A stretch of DNA of 64,000 bases, taken from contig DASUFL010000050.1 in assembly GCA_036274595.1 (NCBI GenBank), positions 1 to 64,000 on the forward strand. The letters run 5' to 3'. The position numbers and the translations under genes are program-made. Positions 33,751 to 42,017 of the stretch are shown piece by piece. Origin of the DNA: WS-9 sp036274595. Lineage in GTDB: Bacteria > Eisenbacteria > RBG-16-71-46 > SZUA-252. The first letter of the stretch is position 1. Every line of letters starts with the position of its first letter. The notes below the pieces were generated by a model. The model was not told the DNA's origin. It worked only from the letters and a program-made list of their open reading frames with translations, and ran no database searches.

Positions 33751-34977
33751 TCAGCGGGAGGAGGAGCCCTCGAGTGTGCGGAGGCGCTGCTCGAGCTGGC
33801 GCTTCTCGATCTCGAGCCGGTCGAGATCCGACTTCGCGCGACGGATCTCATCCTCGCGCGAGGGGCGCGGTCCGACCGGCGGATTGGTGAACGCGGCGCC
33901 GAGCACGACCCGGATCGGGAAGATGTCATCCTTGCGGAGCACGGTCAGCTCCACGTCGTCCCCCGGACGCATCGCGCGCACGATGGCGGTGAGATCGTCC
34001 GCCGTATGCGCTTCCTGGCCGTCGACCGCCAGGATCCGGTCCCCCACCTTGAGTCCGCTCGAGTCGGCGGGACTCCCCGGCACCACGTTGGCCACCAGGA
34101 TGCCCAGCGAATCGGCGGGGCTCGCGGGCCCGCGCTTCAGCTGAACGCCCAGGAAGCCGCGCCGCACGCTGCCGTAGGTGTCGAGCTCCTTCGTGATGTA
34201 CAGCACCTGGTCCACCGGCAGCGCGATCAGCACGCTGCTCGGCCCCGGCATCGACTCGCCCGAATCCAGACCGACCTGCGAGCCGTCGCTGGGGCTCGGG
34301 GCCGCCCGTCCGACGACCATCGCGATCCACTCCCCGTCCTCGTTCAGGATCGCGGCGCCGGTCGAGCCGGGATAGGTGGGAGCGTCGATCTCGAAGATGT
34401 CGCTCCCCGTGTGCTCGTCCACCTGCTCGCCGCGACCGACGATCTGGCCGATGGCCGCCTGCGGACGCGTGATGCCGACGTTCGAGACAACCGCGACCCA
34501 AGATCCCACGGCCGGCGACTGCGGCTGCGCCGCGTCGAGCGGCTCGAGCCGGGCCCCCTCCACCTGGAAGAGCGCGATGTTCGACTGGCGATCCACGCCC
34601 CTCAAGATCGCCGGACGCTCCACGCCGTTTCCGAGGAGCACGCGCACGCTGCCGCCCGGAATGGCGACGCTCGCGGAGGCGATGATGCGATCCGGAGCCA
34701 TGGCGACGGCGGATCCGATCAACCGGCGGCGCTTGCCTGCGCGCCCGCTGGGATCGGGAGGGGGGTAGCCGACCACGGTCACGATCGAGGCGTGAACGGA
34801 ATCGACGACTCCCAGGAGCGAGGCTTCGTCGGAGCGGAAGGCGACGTGGCGAGGAACCGCGTGGGAGACGCCCGCGCCCGGTCCCGCGAGGACCAGGACC
34901 GAGAACGCGAGGACAACCGCGCCCCGCTTTGGCCGGGGCCGGGACGTCGAGCTGCTAGAACGTGATGTAGACGTCAT
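33751..34977 (-). CDS. HtrA-like pseudo-protease with PDZ domain and C-terminal coiled coil
   Basis: A 408-aa exported protein. A basic start and hydrophobic helix (GAVVLAFSVLVLAG, about 19-32) form a signal peptide or anchor. About residues 85-250 align by eye with the trypsin fold of DegP, but all three catalytic positions differ: Ser103 at the His site, Asn133 at the Asp site (DRQSNIALFQV) and Thr206 at the Ser site (PGSTGAAIL). A PDZ domain follows (about 265-355, RRGFLGVQLKRG), then a heptad-rich helix (EIRRAKSDLDRLEIEKRQLE). The ATG at 34977 overlaps the anti-sigma gene by 23 bp. Position suggests a sensing or scaffolding partner of the ECF system. Confidence 0.8.
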   Translation of the reverse strand: MTSTSRSSSSTSRPRPKRGAVVLAFSVLVLAGPGAGVSHAVPRHVAFRSDEASLLGVVDSVHASIVTVVGYPPPDPSGRAGKRRRLIGSAVAMAPDRIIASASVAIPGGSVRVLLGNGVERPAILRGVDRQSNIALFQVEGARLEPLDAAQPQSPAVGSWVAVVSNVGITRPQAAIGQIVGRGEQVDEHTGSDIFEIDAPTYPGSTGAAILNEDGEWIAMVVGRAAPSPSDGSQVGLDSGESMPGPSSVLIALPVDQVLYITKELDTYGSVRRGFLGVQLKRGPASPADSLGILVANVVPGSPADSSGLKVGDRILAVDGQEAHTADDLTAIVRAMRPGDDVELTVLRKDDIFPIRVVLGAAFTNPPVGPRPSREDEIRRAKSDLDRLEIEKRQLEQRLRTLEGSSSR

Positions 34978-35665
34978 CCGACGCGCGACTCGAGACCGGG
35001 GTGATGGTCGGGTTGTTGCCTCCGTCCGTCCCGCGCTCGAGGAAGAACTGGTCGGTGATGTACTCGTCTTCGTAGCGGGCGCCCGGATTGGGAACCGTCG
35101 TGTCCGGAATGCTCGTGGACGTCCGGACGCTGTGATCGGCCCAGGCGTAGCCCGCATCGCTCTTGACGGCGGCCGGCGCGCTCGGCGCGGGAGCCGTGGG
35201 CTCGGGCGTCGTCGTGGCGGCGACCTCTTCCGGCGTCGCGACGCCGGACGGCGCGGCGGCCTGGGTCTCGTGGACCTTGGCCGTACGGTCGGCGACCACG
35301 GCGGAGGGGTTCAGGTGGAGCGCATTCATCGCGAACGAACCGATCAGAACCGCCGACGCGCCCGCGCCGGCGAGCGCGAACGGACGGATGCGCTCGATCG
35401 TGACGAGGCCGCGCAGCCACTCGATGAGCGAAGGGCGCAGAGCCTCGCCGGAGCGGATCATGGCCATCACGTCATCTTCGAAGTGAGGGCTCGTGTCCAC
35501 GTCCGGGAGCGCGCCGCAGAGATCCATCGAGGCCTTGAGCTCGCGCATCGAGGCCGTACAGCGGCGGCAGGAGAGGAGGTGCGACTCGAGGAAGCGGCGC
35601 TCTTTCTGATTGAGCTCGTCCTCTACGAACGCTGAAAAGAGGTTTTCGGCAGACCGGCAGTTCAT
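34955..35665 (-). CDS. Zinc-finger anti-sigma factor (membrane)
   Basis: A 236-aa protein. The N-terminal anti-sigma domain carries the zf-HC2/ZAS signature: Cys3, then HLLSCRRC (HxxxCxxC) near residue 29. A single hydrophobic helix (FALAGAGASAVLIGSFAMNAL, about 95-115) would anchor it in the inner membrane, with an Ala/Pro/Thr-rich extracytoplasmic part ending in DDVYITF. Such proteins bind the cognate ECF sigma factor and release it on signal. The ATG at 35665 overlaps the sigma gene's stop as ATGA, the standard pair arrangement. Confidence 0.88.
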   Translation of the reverse strand: MNCRSAENLFSAFVEDELNQKERRFLESHLLSCRRCTASMRELKASMDLCGALPDVDTSPHFEDDVMAMIRSGEALRPSLIEWLRGLVTIERIRPFALAGAGASAVLIGSFAMNALHLNPSAVVADRTAKVHETQAAAPSGVATPEEVAATTTPEPTAPAPSAPAAVKSDAGYAWADHSVRTSTSIPDTTVPNPGARYEDEYITDQFFLERGTDGGNNPTITPVSSRASDDVYITF

Positions 35666-36306
35666 ACATCCTCCAGGGTGAGGTACGGTTTGAGTCTCTC
35701 CTTCAGCATGAGCCGGGCGCGGTTGATGCGCGAGCGAACCGTGCCGCCCGGAATGCGCAGGATCTGACCCACCTCCTCGTAGCTGAGCCCCTCGACATCT
35801 CGAAGCACCACCGCCTCGCGATAACGCGCGGGGATTTTGCGGAGCGCCTCGGCGACCTTCTGCCCGATCTCGTGGGCGTTCAGGTCTTCGTCAGGGAGCG
35901 GTTTGGCGTCGGGAAACGTCACGCCCTGGCCACTCGACTCCTCTTCCATCGCATCCAGACTGAACGTGCCGCGGTGACGAACGCGGCTGCGGATCTCGTT
36001 CTTCGTGAGATTCACCGCAATGGTGAAGATCCACGTGGAGAACTTCCCGCTCTTCCGGTAGCGCTCGCGGTTCCGGAAGACCCGAAGGAAGACCTCCTGG
36101 CTGATCTCCTCGGCCCGGTCCCGGTCGTTGATGAAGCGGCAGACCAGATTCATGATCCGCGTGCGATACCGCTGAACGAGCGTGCGGAAAGCCGCCTCGG
36201 AGCCCATCGCACAGCGCTCCATGACGTCTTCATCGGTCAGCTCGGCGAAGTCGAGCTTTTTCAGGCGTAGGGGCTCGATGGGCACGTCGTCGTTCTCCGT
36301 GCTCAT
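35662..36306 (-). CDS. ECF-type RNA polymerase sigma factor (RpoE-like)
   Basis: A 214-aa sigma factor. Region 2 (about 40-110) has FRTLVQRYRTRIMNLVCRF, RAEEISQEVFLRVFRN and FSTWIFTIAVNLTKNEIRSR. Region 4 (about 150-205) has LRKIPARYREAVVLRDVEGLSYEEVG and a helix-turn-helix ending GGTVRSRINRARLMLKE. A non-conserved linker separates them and sigma-3 is absent, as in ECF factors. It heads the module sigma, anti-sigma, pseudo-HtrA. It begins 46 bp after the TPR gene, so the two may be co-transcribed. Confidence 0.93.
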   Translation of the reverse strand: MSTENDDVPIEPLRLKKLDFAELTDEDVMERCAMGSEAAFRTLVQRYRTRIMNLVCRFINDRDRAEEISQEVFLRVFRNRERYRKSGKFSTWIFTIAVNLTKNEIRSRVRHRGTFSLDAMEEESSGQGVTFPDAKPLPDEDLNAHEIGQKVAEALRKIPARYREAVVLRDVEGLSYEEVGQILRIPGGTVRSRINRARLMLKERLKPYLTLEDV

Positions 36307-36352
36307 GCTACACCGTAGCGGGGAGCGCAGTTCCGAAGCGCTTCCGGAAGGG

Positions 36353-38011
36353 TCAGGGGGTCTGGAAAAGGGACAGGCCGGCTGGCGGCGCGGGGCGCCC
36401 CGAGCGGGCCCGATTCTCCGCGTCCCGGGCTTCCGAGTCCAGGCGCAGAGTCCGGCAAACCTTGGCCAGCTCTCGATTTGCTTCGGCGGCAGTCTCCGGA
36501 CAGCGGGCGGAGCGGATGAGGATCTCGCGCGCCATCTCCAGCTGCCCCAGCCTGTGGCGGAGCTTCCCCATGAGGAGCAGCGCCCGACCGTTCTTGGGGT
36601 CGAGCTGGATCGAGCGGGTGAGGGTGGCCATCCCTTTGGCTTGGTCCCCCTGCCCCAGCTCCGAGCTGGCGAGGAAGAAGAGGCATTCCGAGGTCTCCTG
36701 GCCCATGTCCCGGAGACGCTCCCAAGCCCATTGCGCGAGGAGGCTGTCCCCCAGCACCGTCGCCGCCGAGCCCAGCTCCTCGTAGATGGAAGGGCTGTCG
36801 ATTCCCCGGGCCGCGCTCTCGCGGACCAGGCTCAGAGCCTCCTCCGGGTGGCCAAGCAAAGAGTAGCACAGGCTCGCGGCGAGGACCTGCCGCGGCGTGT
36901 CGAACGGCCGCGACCGCGTATCCTCCAGCGTCCGGATCCCCTCGTTCCGGTCGCCGACTCGAATCTCGAGATAGGCCACGATGAGCGACTCCTCGCGCAC
37001 CAGGGTCCGCCCCGGCAGGAGCCGCCGGTACCCTTCGAGCGCCTTCTTCTCCTCGCCCAGCGCCAGGTGCGCCCGCGCCCGGATCGGCACCGCGCGCGCG
37101 TCCTTCTTGAGCGGCTTCACCGCCTCGAGGGCGTGCGCGTAATCGCCGAAGCGCAGGAGCTCCTGGCCGGCATCCACGCGGACGTCGTCGCCGTTCAGGC
37201 CCTTGGCCTCGGCTCGCCGGAGGAGCCCGTCCAGCTCGGCTTCCTTTCGGGAGCGCATGAGGAAGGCGGCGTAGCTCGCGATGTCCTCCGGGCGGGGCTC
37301 GTCGGCCTGGGCCAGCTCTTTGAGGAGGCGCTCCTCGAGAAGCGGATCGCCGTTCCGCCGGGCCAGAGCCACGCCGAGCCTTAGCGTGCGCGGGTCGTCA
37401 GGGTTGAGCTCCAGGGCCAGATGGAGGGCCGAAGACGCTTCCTCCAGCCGGCCGTCCTCCAGTGAGAGACTGAGGATCCCGGTCGCGATCCACGCGAAAT
37501 CGGGCAGGAGCACATCGGTTCGCTTGAGGTCGGCGAGCGCCGCCTCGTAATTCCGGTTGAGCTCGTGGGCGAGGGAGCGGAGGGCGTAGAGCTCGGGAAT
37601 GGCGCCCACGAGGCGGAGCGGCGGGGTCAGGGCCTGTACCGCCAGCCCAGGATCTCCCGAGCGCAACCGCATGCGCCCAACCAACATGGCGGCCTCGACG
37701 TTCAGGCTGTCCAGGGACAGCGCCCGGTCCCCCCAGTGGAGCGCGGTCTCGTCCTCGCCCCCGTCCTCGTACAGGCTCGCCACGCGCGACGCCGCGTAGC
37801 TCGACCGGGGATCGAGCACCGTCAGCGACTCCGCCCAGGCGATGGCCCCGGCGTGGTCCCCGGCTGCCTCCGCCAGCTCGGACTGGATCTGGCAGGTGAC
37901 GGTCGGGGGCGTGTAGAGCGAGAAGAAGTAGGCGCGGGCAGGCGAGGGAGCTAGAGCCAGGGCGAAGGTGAGGCTGAGTGCCGCAAGTGCTGCCCGCTTC
38001 TGGGCGTTCAC
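36353..38011 (-). CDS. Exported TPR-repeat protein
   Basis: A 552-aa protein with a signal peptide (MNAQKRAALAALSLTFALAL, cleavage after PSPARA). The mature part is almost entirely alpha-helical TPR or Sel1-like repeats, for example ATLTRSIQLDPKNGRALLLMGKLRHRLGQ and ASALHLALELNPDDPRTLRLG. No enzymatic domain is visible. It precedes the ECF sigma gene and could belong to its regulon or be a periplasmic scaffold. The start is a GTG at 38011; an upstream GGGAG site is about 13 nt away. Confidence 0.78.
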   Translation of the reverse strand: MNAQKRAALAALSLTFALALAPSPARAYFFSLYTPPTVTCQIQSELAEAAGDHAGAIAWAESLTVLDPRSSYAASRVASLYEDGGEDETALHWGDRALSLDSLNVEAAMLVGRMRLRSGDPGLAVQALTPPLRLVGAIPELYALRSLAHELNRNYEAALADLKRTDVLLPDFAWIATGILSLSLEDGRLEEASSALHLALELNPDDPRTLRLGVALARRNGDPLLEERLLKELAQADEPRPEDIASYAAFLMRSRKEAELDGLLRRAEAKGLNGDDVRVDAGQELLRFGDYAHALEAVKPLKKDARAVPIRARAHLALGEEKKALEGYRRLLPGRTLVREESLIVAYLEIRVGDRNEGIRTLEDTRSRPFDTPRQVLAASLCYSLLGHPEEALSLVRESAARGIDSPSIYEELGSAATVLGDSLLAQWAWERLRDMGQETSECLFFLASSELGQGDQAKGMATLTRSIQLDPKNGRALLLMGKLRHRLGQLEMAREILIRSARCPETAAEANRELAKVCRTLRLDSEARDAENRARSGRPAPPAGLSLFQTP

Positions 38012-38029
38012 GGTCAGGTCGTCTCCCGG

Positions 38030-38067
38030 AAAAAGGAACGGAGGAAGACCCTGTCGGGCCTTCCTCC
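38030..38067 (-). terminator. Rho-independent terminator after rnc
   Basis: On the minus strand, GGAGGAAG (38060-38067) pairs perfectly with CTTCCTCC (38040-38047), with three more inner G-C pairs. It is followed by GTTCC and a run of five T at 38030-38034. It lies directly after rnc and ends the long cpgS-sucCD-ndk-fab-rnc unit. The opposite strand has no T-run on the other side. Confidence 0.8.
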
Positions 38068-38101
38068 CCCGTCTCGAGACGACGCTCTGGATTATAACGG
38101 T

Positions 38102-39598
38102 CTATGAATCGGTGTGCAAGCGCGAAGCCGCCCAGGGATCACGATTCGGAGACGAATTCTGCTCGCTCGATCCGCCTCCGTTCTCACTCCGCTCACTCGA
38201 CGATCCGCCGGACGGTTCACGATCGGGCGATTCTCCTCGGTCGCGCGGCTCGTCATAGGGACGTGGCTCCACGTGCTCGCGCGGCTCCTTGGGCTCGCGC
38301 TCGACTCGCGGTTCCGGAGCCTCGTAGGGCTCGTGGTCGCGAGGCTCCACCTCTCGGGGCGTCGGATAGACGTCCCGCGTTTCCTCGCGCGGCTCCCGAG
38401 CTGCTTGCGGCTCGCGCGATCCGCGGCCGCGCCGATCGCGACCTCCGCGGTGGCGGCGGCCTTCACGGCCCTCACGCGCTTCACCCCCGTCACGGCTCGG
38501 CTCCCGAGCGCCGGCCTCCCGCCCTTCGCGCGGTTCCCGCCCTTCACGCGGCTCCCGCCCTTCGCGCGGCTCCCGCCCTTCGCGCGGCTCCCGCCCTTCA
38601 CGCGGCTCCCGTCCTTCGCGCGGCTCCCGGCCTTCGCGCGGCTCTCGGCCTTCGCGATCCCGCGCTTCGCGCGGTTCCCGGCCGCCGTCGCGACCGCTCC
38701 GTCCACGCGATTCGCCCGCCGAAGAGCCGTCCCCTTCGCCCGACCGACCTCCGCGCCGTCCGCGTCCTCCGCGGCGGCGGCGGCGTCCGGCCGAGCCTGC
38801 CTCCTCGCCTTCGCGTTCGGGGCGGACCAGCTTCTCGAAGTGAAGGAGCGCGTCGCGCGCCGCCTCCTGCTCCGCTTCCTTCTTGTTGTTCCCATGGCCC
38901 CGGCCGAGCGTCTTCCCGTTCACGACCACTTCGACGGCGAACATCTTCTGGTGGTCGGGCCCGTTCTCGCTCGAGATCCGGTACTGCGGGTGGGTCTTGA
39001 ATTCGCCCTGCACGTACTCCTGCAGCATGCTCTTGTAGTTCGCGAGATTCGCGTCGCTCAGGATCTCGTGCACCTCGCGCAGGAGGAGCCGTTCCGTGAG
39101 CTTCCGCGCCGGCTCGAGCCCGCCGTCCAGGTAGACCGCGCCGATCACGCCTTCCAGCGTGTCGGCGAGGATCGACGCGCGTCCGCGCCCGCCGGAGCCG
39201 TTCTCCGCCTCGGAGAGCAGGATGTAGTTCCCGAGCCCCATGAGATTCGCCGTGCGCGACAGGATCACGCGGCTCACGAGGAGCGACTTCATCTTCGTCA
39301 GCTCGCCCTCGCGAAGCTTCGGGAATTTGTTGTAGAGGAATTCGTTCACCGCGAGACCCACGACCGAATCACCGAGAAATTCCATCCTCTCGTTCGATTC
39401 GCCGCTCCGCCCCGGGCTCGCGTGGAGATAGGAGCGATGCGTCATCGCGGTGCGCGCCAGACCGGCGTCCTTGAATTGATACTTGAGGATGCGCTCCAGG
39501 CCCTTCAGATCGAAGTCCCGATCGCGCGAGCGGACCGGCGCCGGCGCCTTGGGGGCGGCGGGCTGGTCCAGACCGAACAGCTTTCGCAAAAAGTTCAC
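38102..39598 (-). CDS. rnc: Ribonuclease III with long disordered RE-rich C-terminal tail
   Basis: A 498-aa protein, about twice the usual 230-260 aa. The catalytic domain (about 30-180) has the signature ERMEFLGDSVVGLAVNEFLY and the second acidic site ILADTLEGVIGAVYLDGG. The double-strand RNA-binding domain (about 187-255) ends GHGNNKKEAEQEAARDALLHF. From residue 260 to 498 the chain is Arg/Glu/Gly/Pro-rich and surely disordered, with eight REGREP-type hexapeptides encoded by an 18-bp tandem repeat. It is the last gene of the fab operon, followed by a terminator. The core activity (dsRNA cleavage, rRNA processing) is certain; the role of the tail is unknown. Confidence 0.94.
   Translation of the reverse strand: MNFLRKLFGLDQPAAPKAPAPVRSRDRDFDLKGLERILKYQFKDAGLARTAMTHRSYLHASPGRSGESNERMEFLGDSVVGLAVNEFLYNKFPKLREGELTKMKSLLVSRVILSRTANLMGLGNYILLSEAENGSGGRGRASILADTLEGVIGAVYLDGGLEPARKLTERLLLREVHEILSDANLANYKSMLQEYVQGEFKTHPQYRISSENGPDHQKMFAVEVVVNGKTLGRGHGNNKKEAEQEAARDALLHFEKLVRPEREGEEAGSAGRRRRRGGRGRRGGRSGEGDGSSAGESRGRSGRDGGREPREARDREGREPREGREPREGREPREGREPREGREPREGREPREGREPREGREAGAREPSRDGGEAREGREGRRHRGGRDRRGRGSREPQAAREPREETRDVYPTPREVEPRDHEPYEAPEPRVEREPKEPREHVEPRPYDEPRDRGESPDREPSGGSSSERSENGGGSSEQNSSPNRDPWAASRLHTDS
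38513..38656. repeat. 18-bp tandem repeat, 8 copies, inside rnc
   Basis: Eight consecutive 18-mers of the form CGGCTCCCGCCCTTCGCG (plus strand) with one to three substitutions each. Units begin at 38513, 38531, 38549, 38567, 38585, 38603, 38621 and 38639. Each encodes REGREP (one copy REGREA) on the minus strand. The length is a multiple of three, so copy-number change would keep rnc in frame. Confidence 0.95.
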
Positions 39599-39625
39599 GT
39601 GGTGCGGATCCCTTTCGGGATCCTC

Positions 39626-40885
39626 CTACGCCATGTACCTCGACAGCGCCAGGGTGACGTTGTGCCCGCCAAAGCCCAGTGAGTTGGAAAGGGCTGCCTG
39701 CAGTTCGACCGCTCGTGCAGTGTTGGGGACGTAGTCGAGGTCGCAGTCGGGATCCGGAGTCTCGTAGTTGATCGTTGGGGGAAGCGTCTGCCGCTCCAGG
39801 GCGAGGACGCAAATGATCGTCTCGAGCCCTCCCGCGGCACCCAGAAGGTGTCCCGTCATGGATTTCGTCGAGCTGACCGGGAGCTTGAACGCGCGATCTC
39901 CGAAGACCGACTTGATGGCCTGTGTCTCGAATTTGTCGTTGAGTGGCGTAGAGGTGCCGTGGGCGTTCAGATATCCGAACGACTCGAGCGAAAGGCCCGA
40001 ATCCCGGATCGCCGCCCTCATGGCACGGCCCGCACCCTCACCCTCGGGGGCCGGAGCCGTCATGTGATAGGCATCTCCCGTTGCGCCGTAGCCGACGACC
40101 TCCGCCAGAATCCTCACGCCGCGTCGCTTCGCGTGCTCGAGCTCTTCGAGCACGACGATGCCGGCGCCCTCCCCCATGACGAAACCGTCTCTCTGGGCGT
40201 CGAAGGGGCGCGAAGCTCTCTGGGGATCGTCGTTGCGCGTGGACATCGCCTTCATGGAGCAGAAACCGGCGAACGCGACCGGGGCGATCGGGGCTTCCGC
40301 CCCCCCCGAGATCATCACGTCCGCCTCGTTCGACTGGATGATCCGGAACGCGTCGCCGACGGCGTGCGCGCCCGAGGAGCAGGCCGACACCGTGCAGTAG
40401 TTCGGCCCCTTGGCGCCGAACTGGATCGACACCTGGCCCGACGCCATGTCCGAGATCATCATGGGAATGAAGAATGGGCTCACCCGCGATGGACCCTTTT
40501 CGAGCAGGATCCGGTGCTGGTCCTCGAAGGTAGCGATCCCGCCGATGCCCGAGCCCACCACGACTCCGTAGCGGTTCGGGTCCACGGTCTCGGGAGACAC
40601 CCCCGCCTGCTTCACGGCCTGGGCGGTCGCCCCGATCGCGTACTGCACGAACAGGTCGGCGCGGCGGATGTCCTTCTTGTCGAGGTAGTCCTCGGCGCGG
40701 AACTCCCGCACCTCCCCGCCGAATCGCGTGTCGTACTTCGTGACGTCGAATCGCGTGATGGGGCCGATGCCGGATTCGCCCGCGGTCAGCCGCTTCCAGA
40801 ACACTTCGACGTCGGAACCGAGCGGGGAGACCACTCCCATGCCCGTGACGACGACGCGGCGCGGCTGTCCGTTCGATCGGCTCAT
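39626..40885 (-). CDS. fabF: Beta-ketoacyl-ACP synthase II
   Basis: A 419-aa condensing enzyme that elongates acyl-ACP with malonyl-ACP. The Cys-His-His triad is visible: Cys169 in VSACSSGAHA, His in LNAHGTSTPLND, and His in TKSMTGHLLGAAGG. The start RRVVVTGMGVVSPLG is typical. The ATG at 40885 follows acpP in the standard fabD-fabG-acpP-fabF-rnc order. Confidence 0.97.
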   Translation of the reverse strand: MSRSNGQPRRVVVTGMGVVSPLGSDVEVFWKRLTAGESGIGPITRFDVTKYDTRFGGEVREFRAEDYLDKKDIRRADLFVQYAIGATAQAVKQAGVSPETVDPNRYGVVVGSGIGGIATFEDQHRILLEKGPSRVSPFFIPMMISDMASGQVSIQFGAKGPNYCTVSACSSGAHAVGDAFRIIQSNEADVMISGGAEAPIAPVAFAGFCSMKAMSTRNDDPQRASRPFDAQRDGFVMGEGAGIVVLEELEHAKRRGVRILAEVVGYGATGDAYHMTAPAPEGEGAGRAMRAAIRDSGLSLESFGYLNAHGTSTPLNDKFETQAIKSVFGDRAFKLPVSSTKSMTGHLLGAAGGLETIICVLALERQTLPPTINYETPDPDCDLDYVPNTARAVELQAALSNSLGFGGHNVTLALSRYMA

Positions 40886-40960
40886 GCTCTTTCTTCGTTC
40901 CCTTTCGTGAAACCGCCCTGCTCCGCGCGGGTCTGGATCGTCCCGACCCGCGGCACCGAA

Positions 40961-41209
40961 TTAGGCGTTCTTCGGCACGTGGTTTTCGAGGTACTTGATC
41001 GCGTCCGCGACGGTCGTCATCTTCTCGGCGTCCTCGTCGGGGATTTCCAGGTCGAACTCCTCCTCGAGGGCCATCACCAGCTCGACCGTATCGAGTGAAT
41101 CGGCTCCCAGATCGTCGATGAACGACGCTTCCGCGGTGACCTGCTCAGGCGCGACACCCAGCTGGTCGACGATGATCTGCTTCACCCTCTCTTCGCTGAA
41201 AGCAGCCAT
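40961..41209 (-). CDS. acpP: Acyl carrier protein
   Basis: An 82-aa acidic carrier whose phosphopantetheine site is Ser38 in DLGADSLDTVELVMALEEEF. The ATG at 41209 is chosen because GGGAGGTGA lies 8 nt upstream; a GTG at 41221 falls inside that Shine-Dalgarno site and would add four residues. It lies between fabG and fabF, as usual. Confidence 0.97.
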   Translation of the reverse strand: MAAFSEERVKQIIVDQLGVAPEQVTAEASFIDDLGADSLDTVELVMALEEEFDLEIPDEDAEKMTTVADAIKYLENHVPKNA

Positions 41210-41270
41210 GTCCTTGCTCACCTCCCTTTGATTCGTTCCGGTCCGGCAGGGCTTCGGAACGCCCCCCGAT

Positions 41271-42017
41271 TCACATCACCATACCGCCGTCCACGGTCAG
41301 AACCTGACCGGTGACGTAGGCCGCGCCTTCGGAGCAGAGGAAGCCCACGGCCTGGGCGACGTCCTCCGCTTTCCCCAAGCGGCCCATGGGGATCTGCGCC
41401 ATGAGGCCTTCCCGGACCTTGTCGCCCAGGGCGTCTGTCATGGCCGTTTCGATGAAGCCTGGAGCCACCGCGTTGACGGTAATATGGCGCGATGCCAGTT
41501 CCTTCGCAACCGCTTTCGTGAGGCCAAGTAAGCCCGCCTTCGAGGCCGCATAGTTGGCCTGTCCCGCATTTCCGATCAGCCCGATGACGGATGTGATGTT
41601 GACCATCCTACCCCACTTCTGGCGGACCATCGGGCGGGCGAAGGCACGGGTGCAGTGGAACGCTCCCTTGAGATTCGTGTCCAGGACCTGATCCCAGTCC
41701 GCGTCGCTCATGCGCAGGAGGAGCCCGTCCCGGGTCACGCCGGCGTTGTTCACGAGGATGTCGGCCTTCCCGAACGCCTCGAGCGCTCGGGCGCAGAGCG
41801 CGTCCGCGTCGGCCTCCACCGCCACGTCCGCCCGGACGGCCACCGCCTCGCCTCCCTGAGCCTGGATCTCGGCCCTGAGCTCCTCGAGCGGCCCTTCCGA
41901 GCGTCCCGCGAGCACGAGCTTCGCGCCTCCTGCCGCGAGATGGACCGCGATGGCCCGCCCGATCCCCTTCGCGCCGCCGGTGACCACGGCCACGCGTCCC
42001 TCGAATGGGCGGCTCAT
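41271..42017 (-). CDS. fabG: 3-oxoacyl-ACP reductase
   Basis: A 248-aa short-chain dehydrogenase that reduces beta-ketoacyl-ACP with NADPH. The cofactor loop is TGGAKGIGRAIA, the structural motif is NNAGVTRDGLLLRM, and the catalytic Ser143, Tyr156 and Lys160 lie in NITSVIGLIGNAGQANYAASK. The C-terminal VDGGMVM is typical. The ATG overlaps fabD's stop as ATGA. Confidence 0.96.
   Translation of the reverse strand: MSRPFEGRVAVVTGGAKGIGRAIAVHLAAGGAKLVLAGRSEGPLEELRAEIQAQGGEAVAVRADVAVEADADALCARALEAFGKADILVNNAGVTRDGLLLRMSDADWDQVLDTNLKGAFHCTRAFARPMVRQKWGRMVNITSVIGLIGNAGQANYAASKAGLLGLTKAVAKELASRHITVNAVAPGFIETAMTDALGDKVREGLMAQIPMGRLGKAEDVAQAVGFLCSEGAAYVTGQVLTVDGGMVM

Noticed and set aside
36307..36352. 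GGAACT near the ECF sigma gene as an autoregulated -35 box
   Set aside because: With a normal 16-bp spacer the -10 would fall on the start codon, and the bases there do not look like an ECF -10 element.
38513..38656. CRISPR-like array
   Set aside because: The units are directly adjacent 18-mers without spacers and are in frame inside rnc, so they are a coding tandem repeat.
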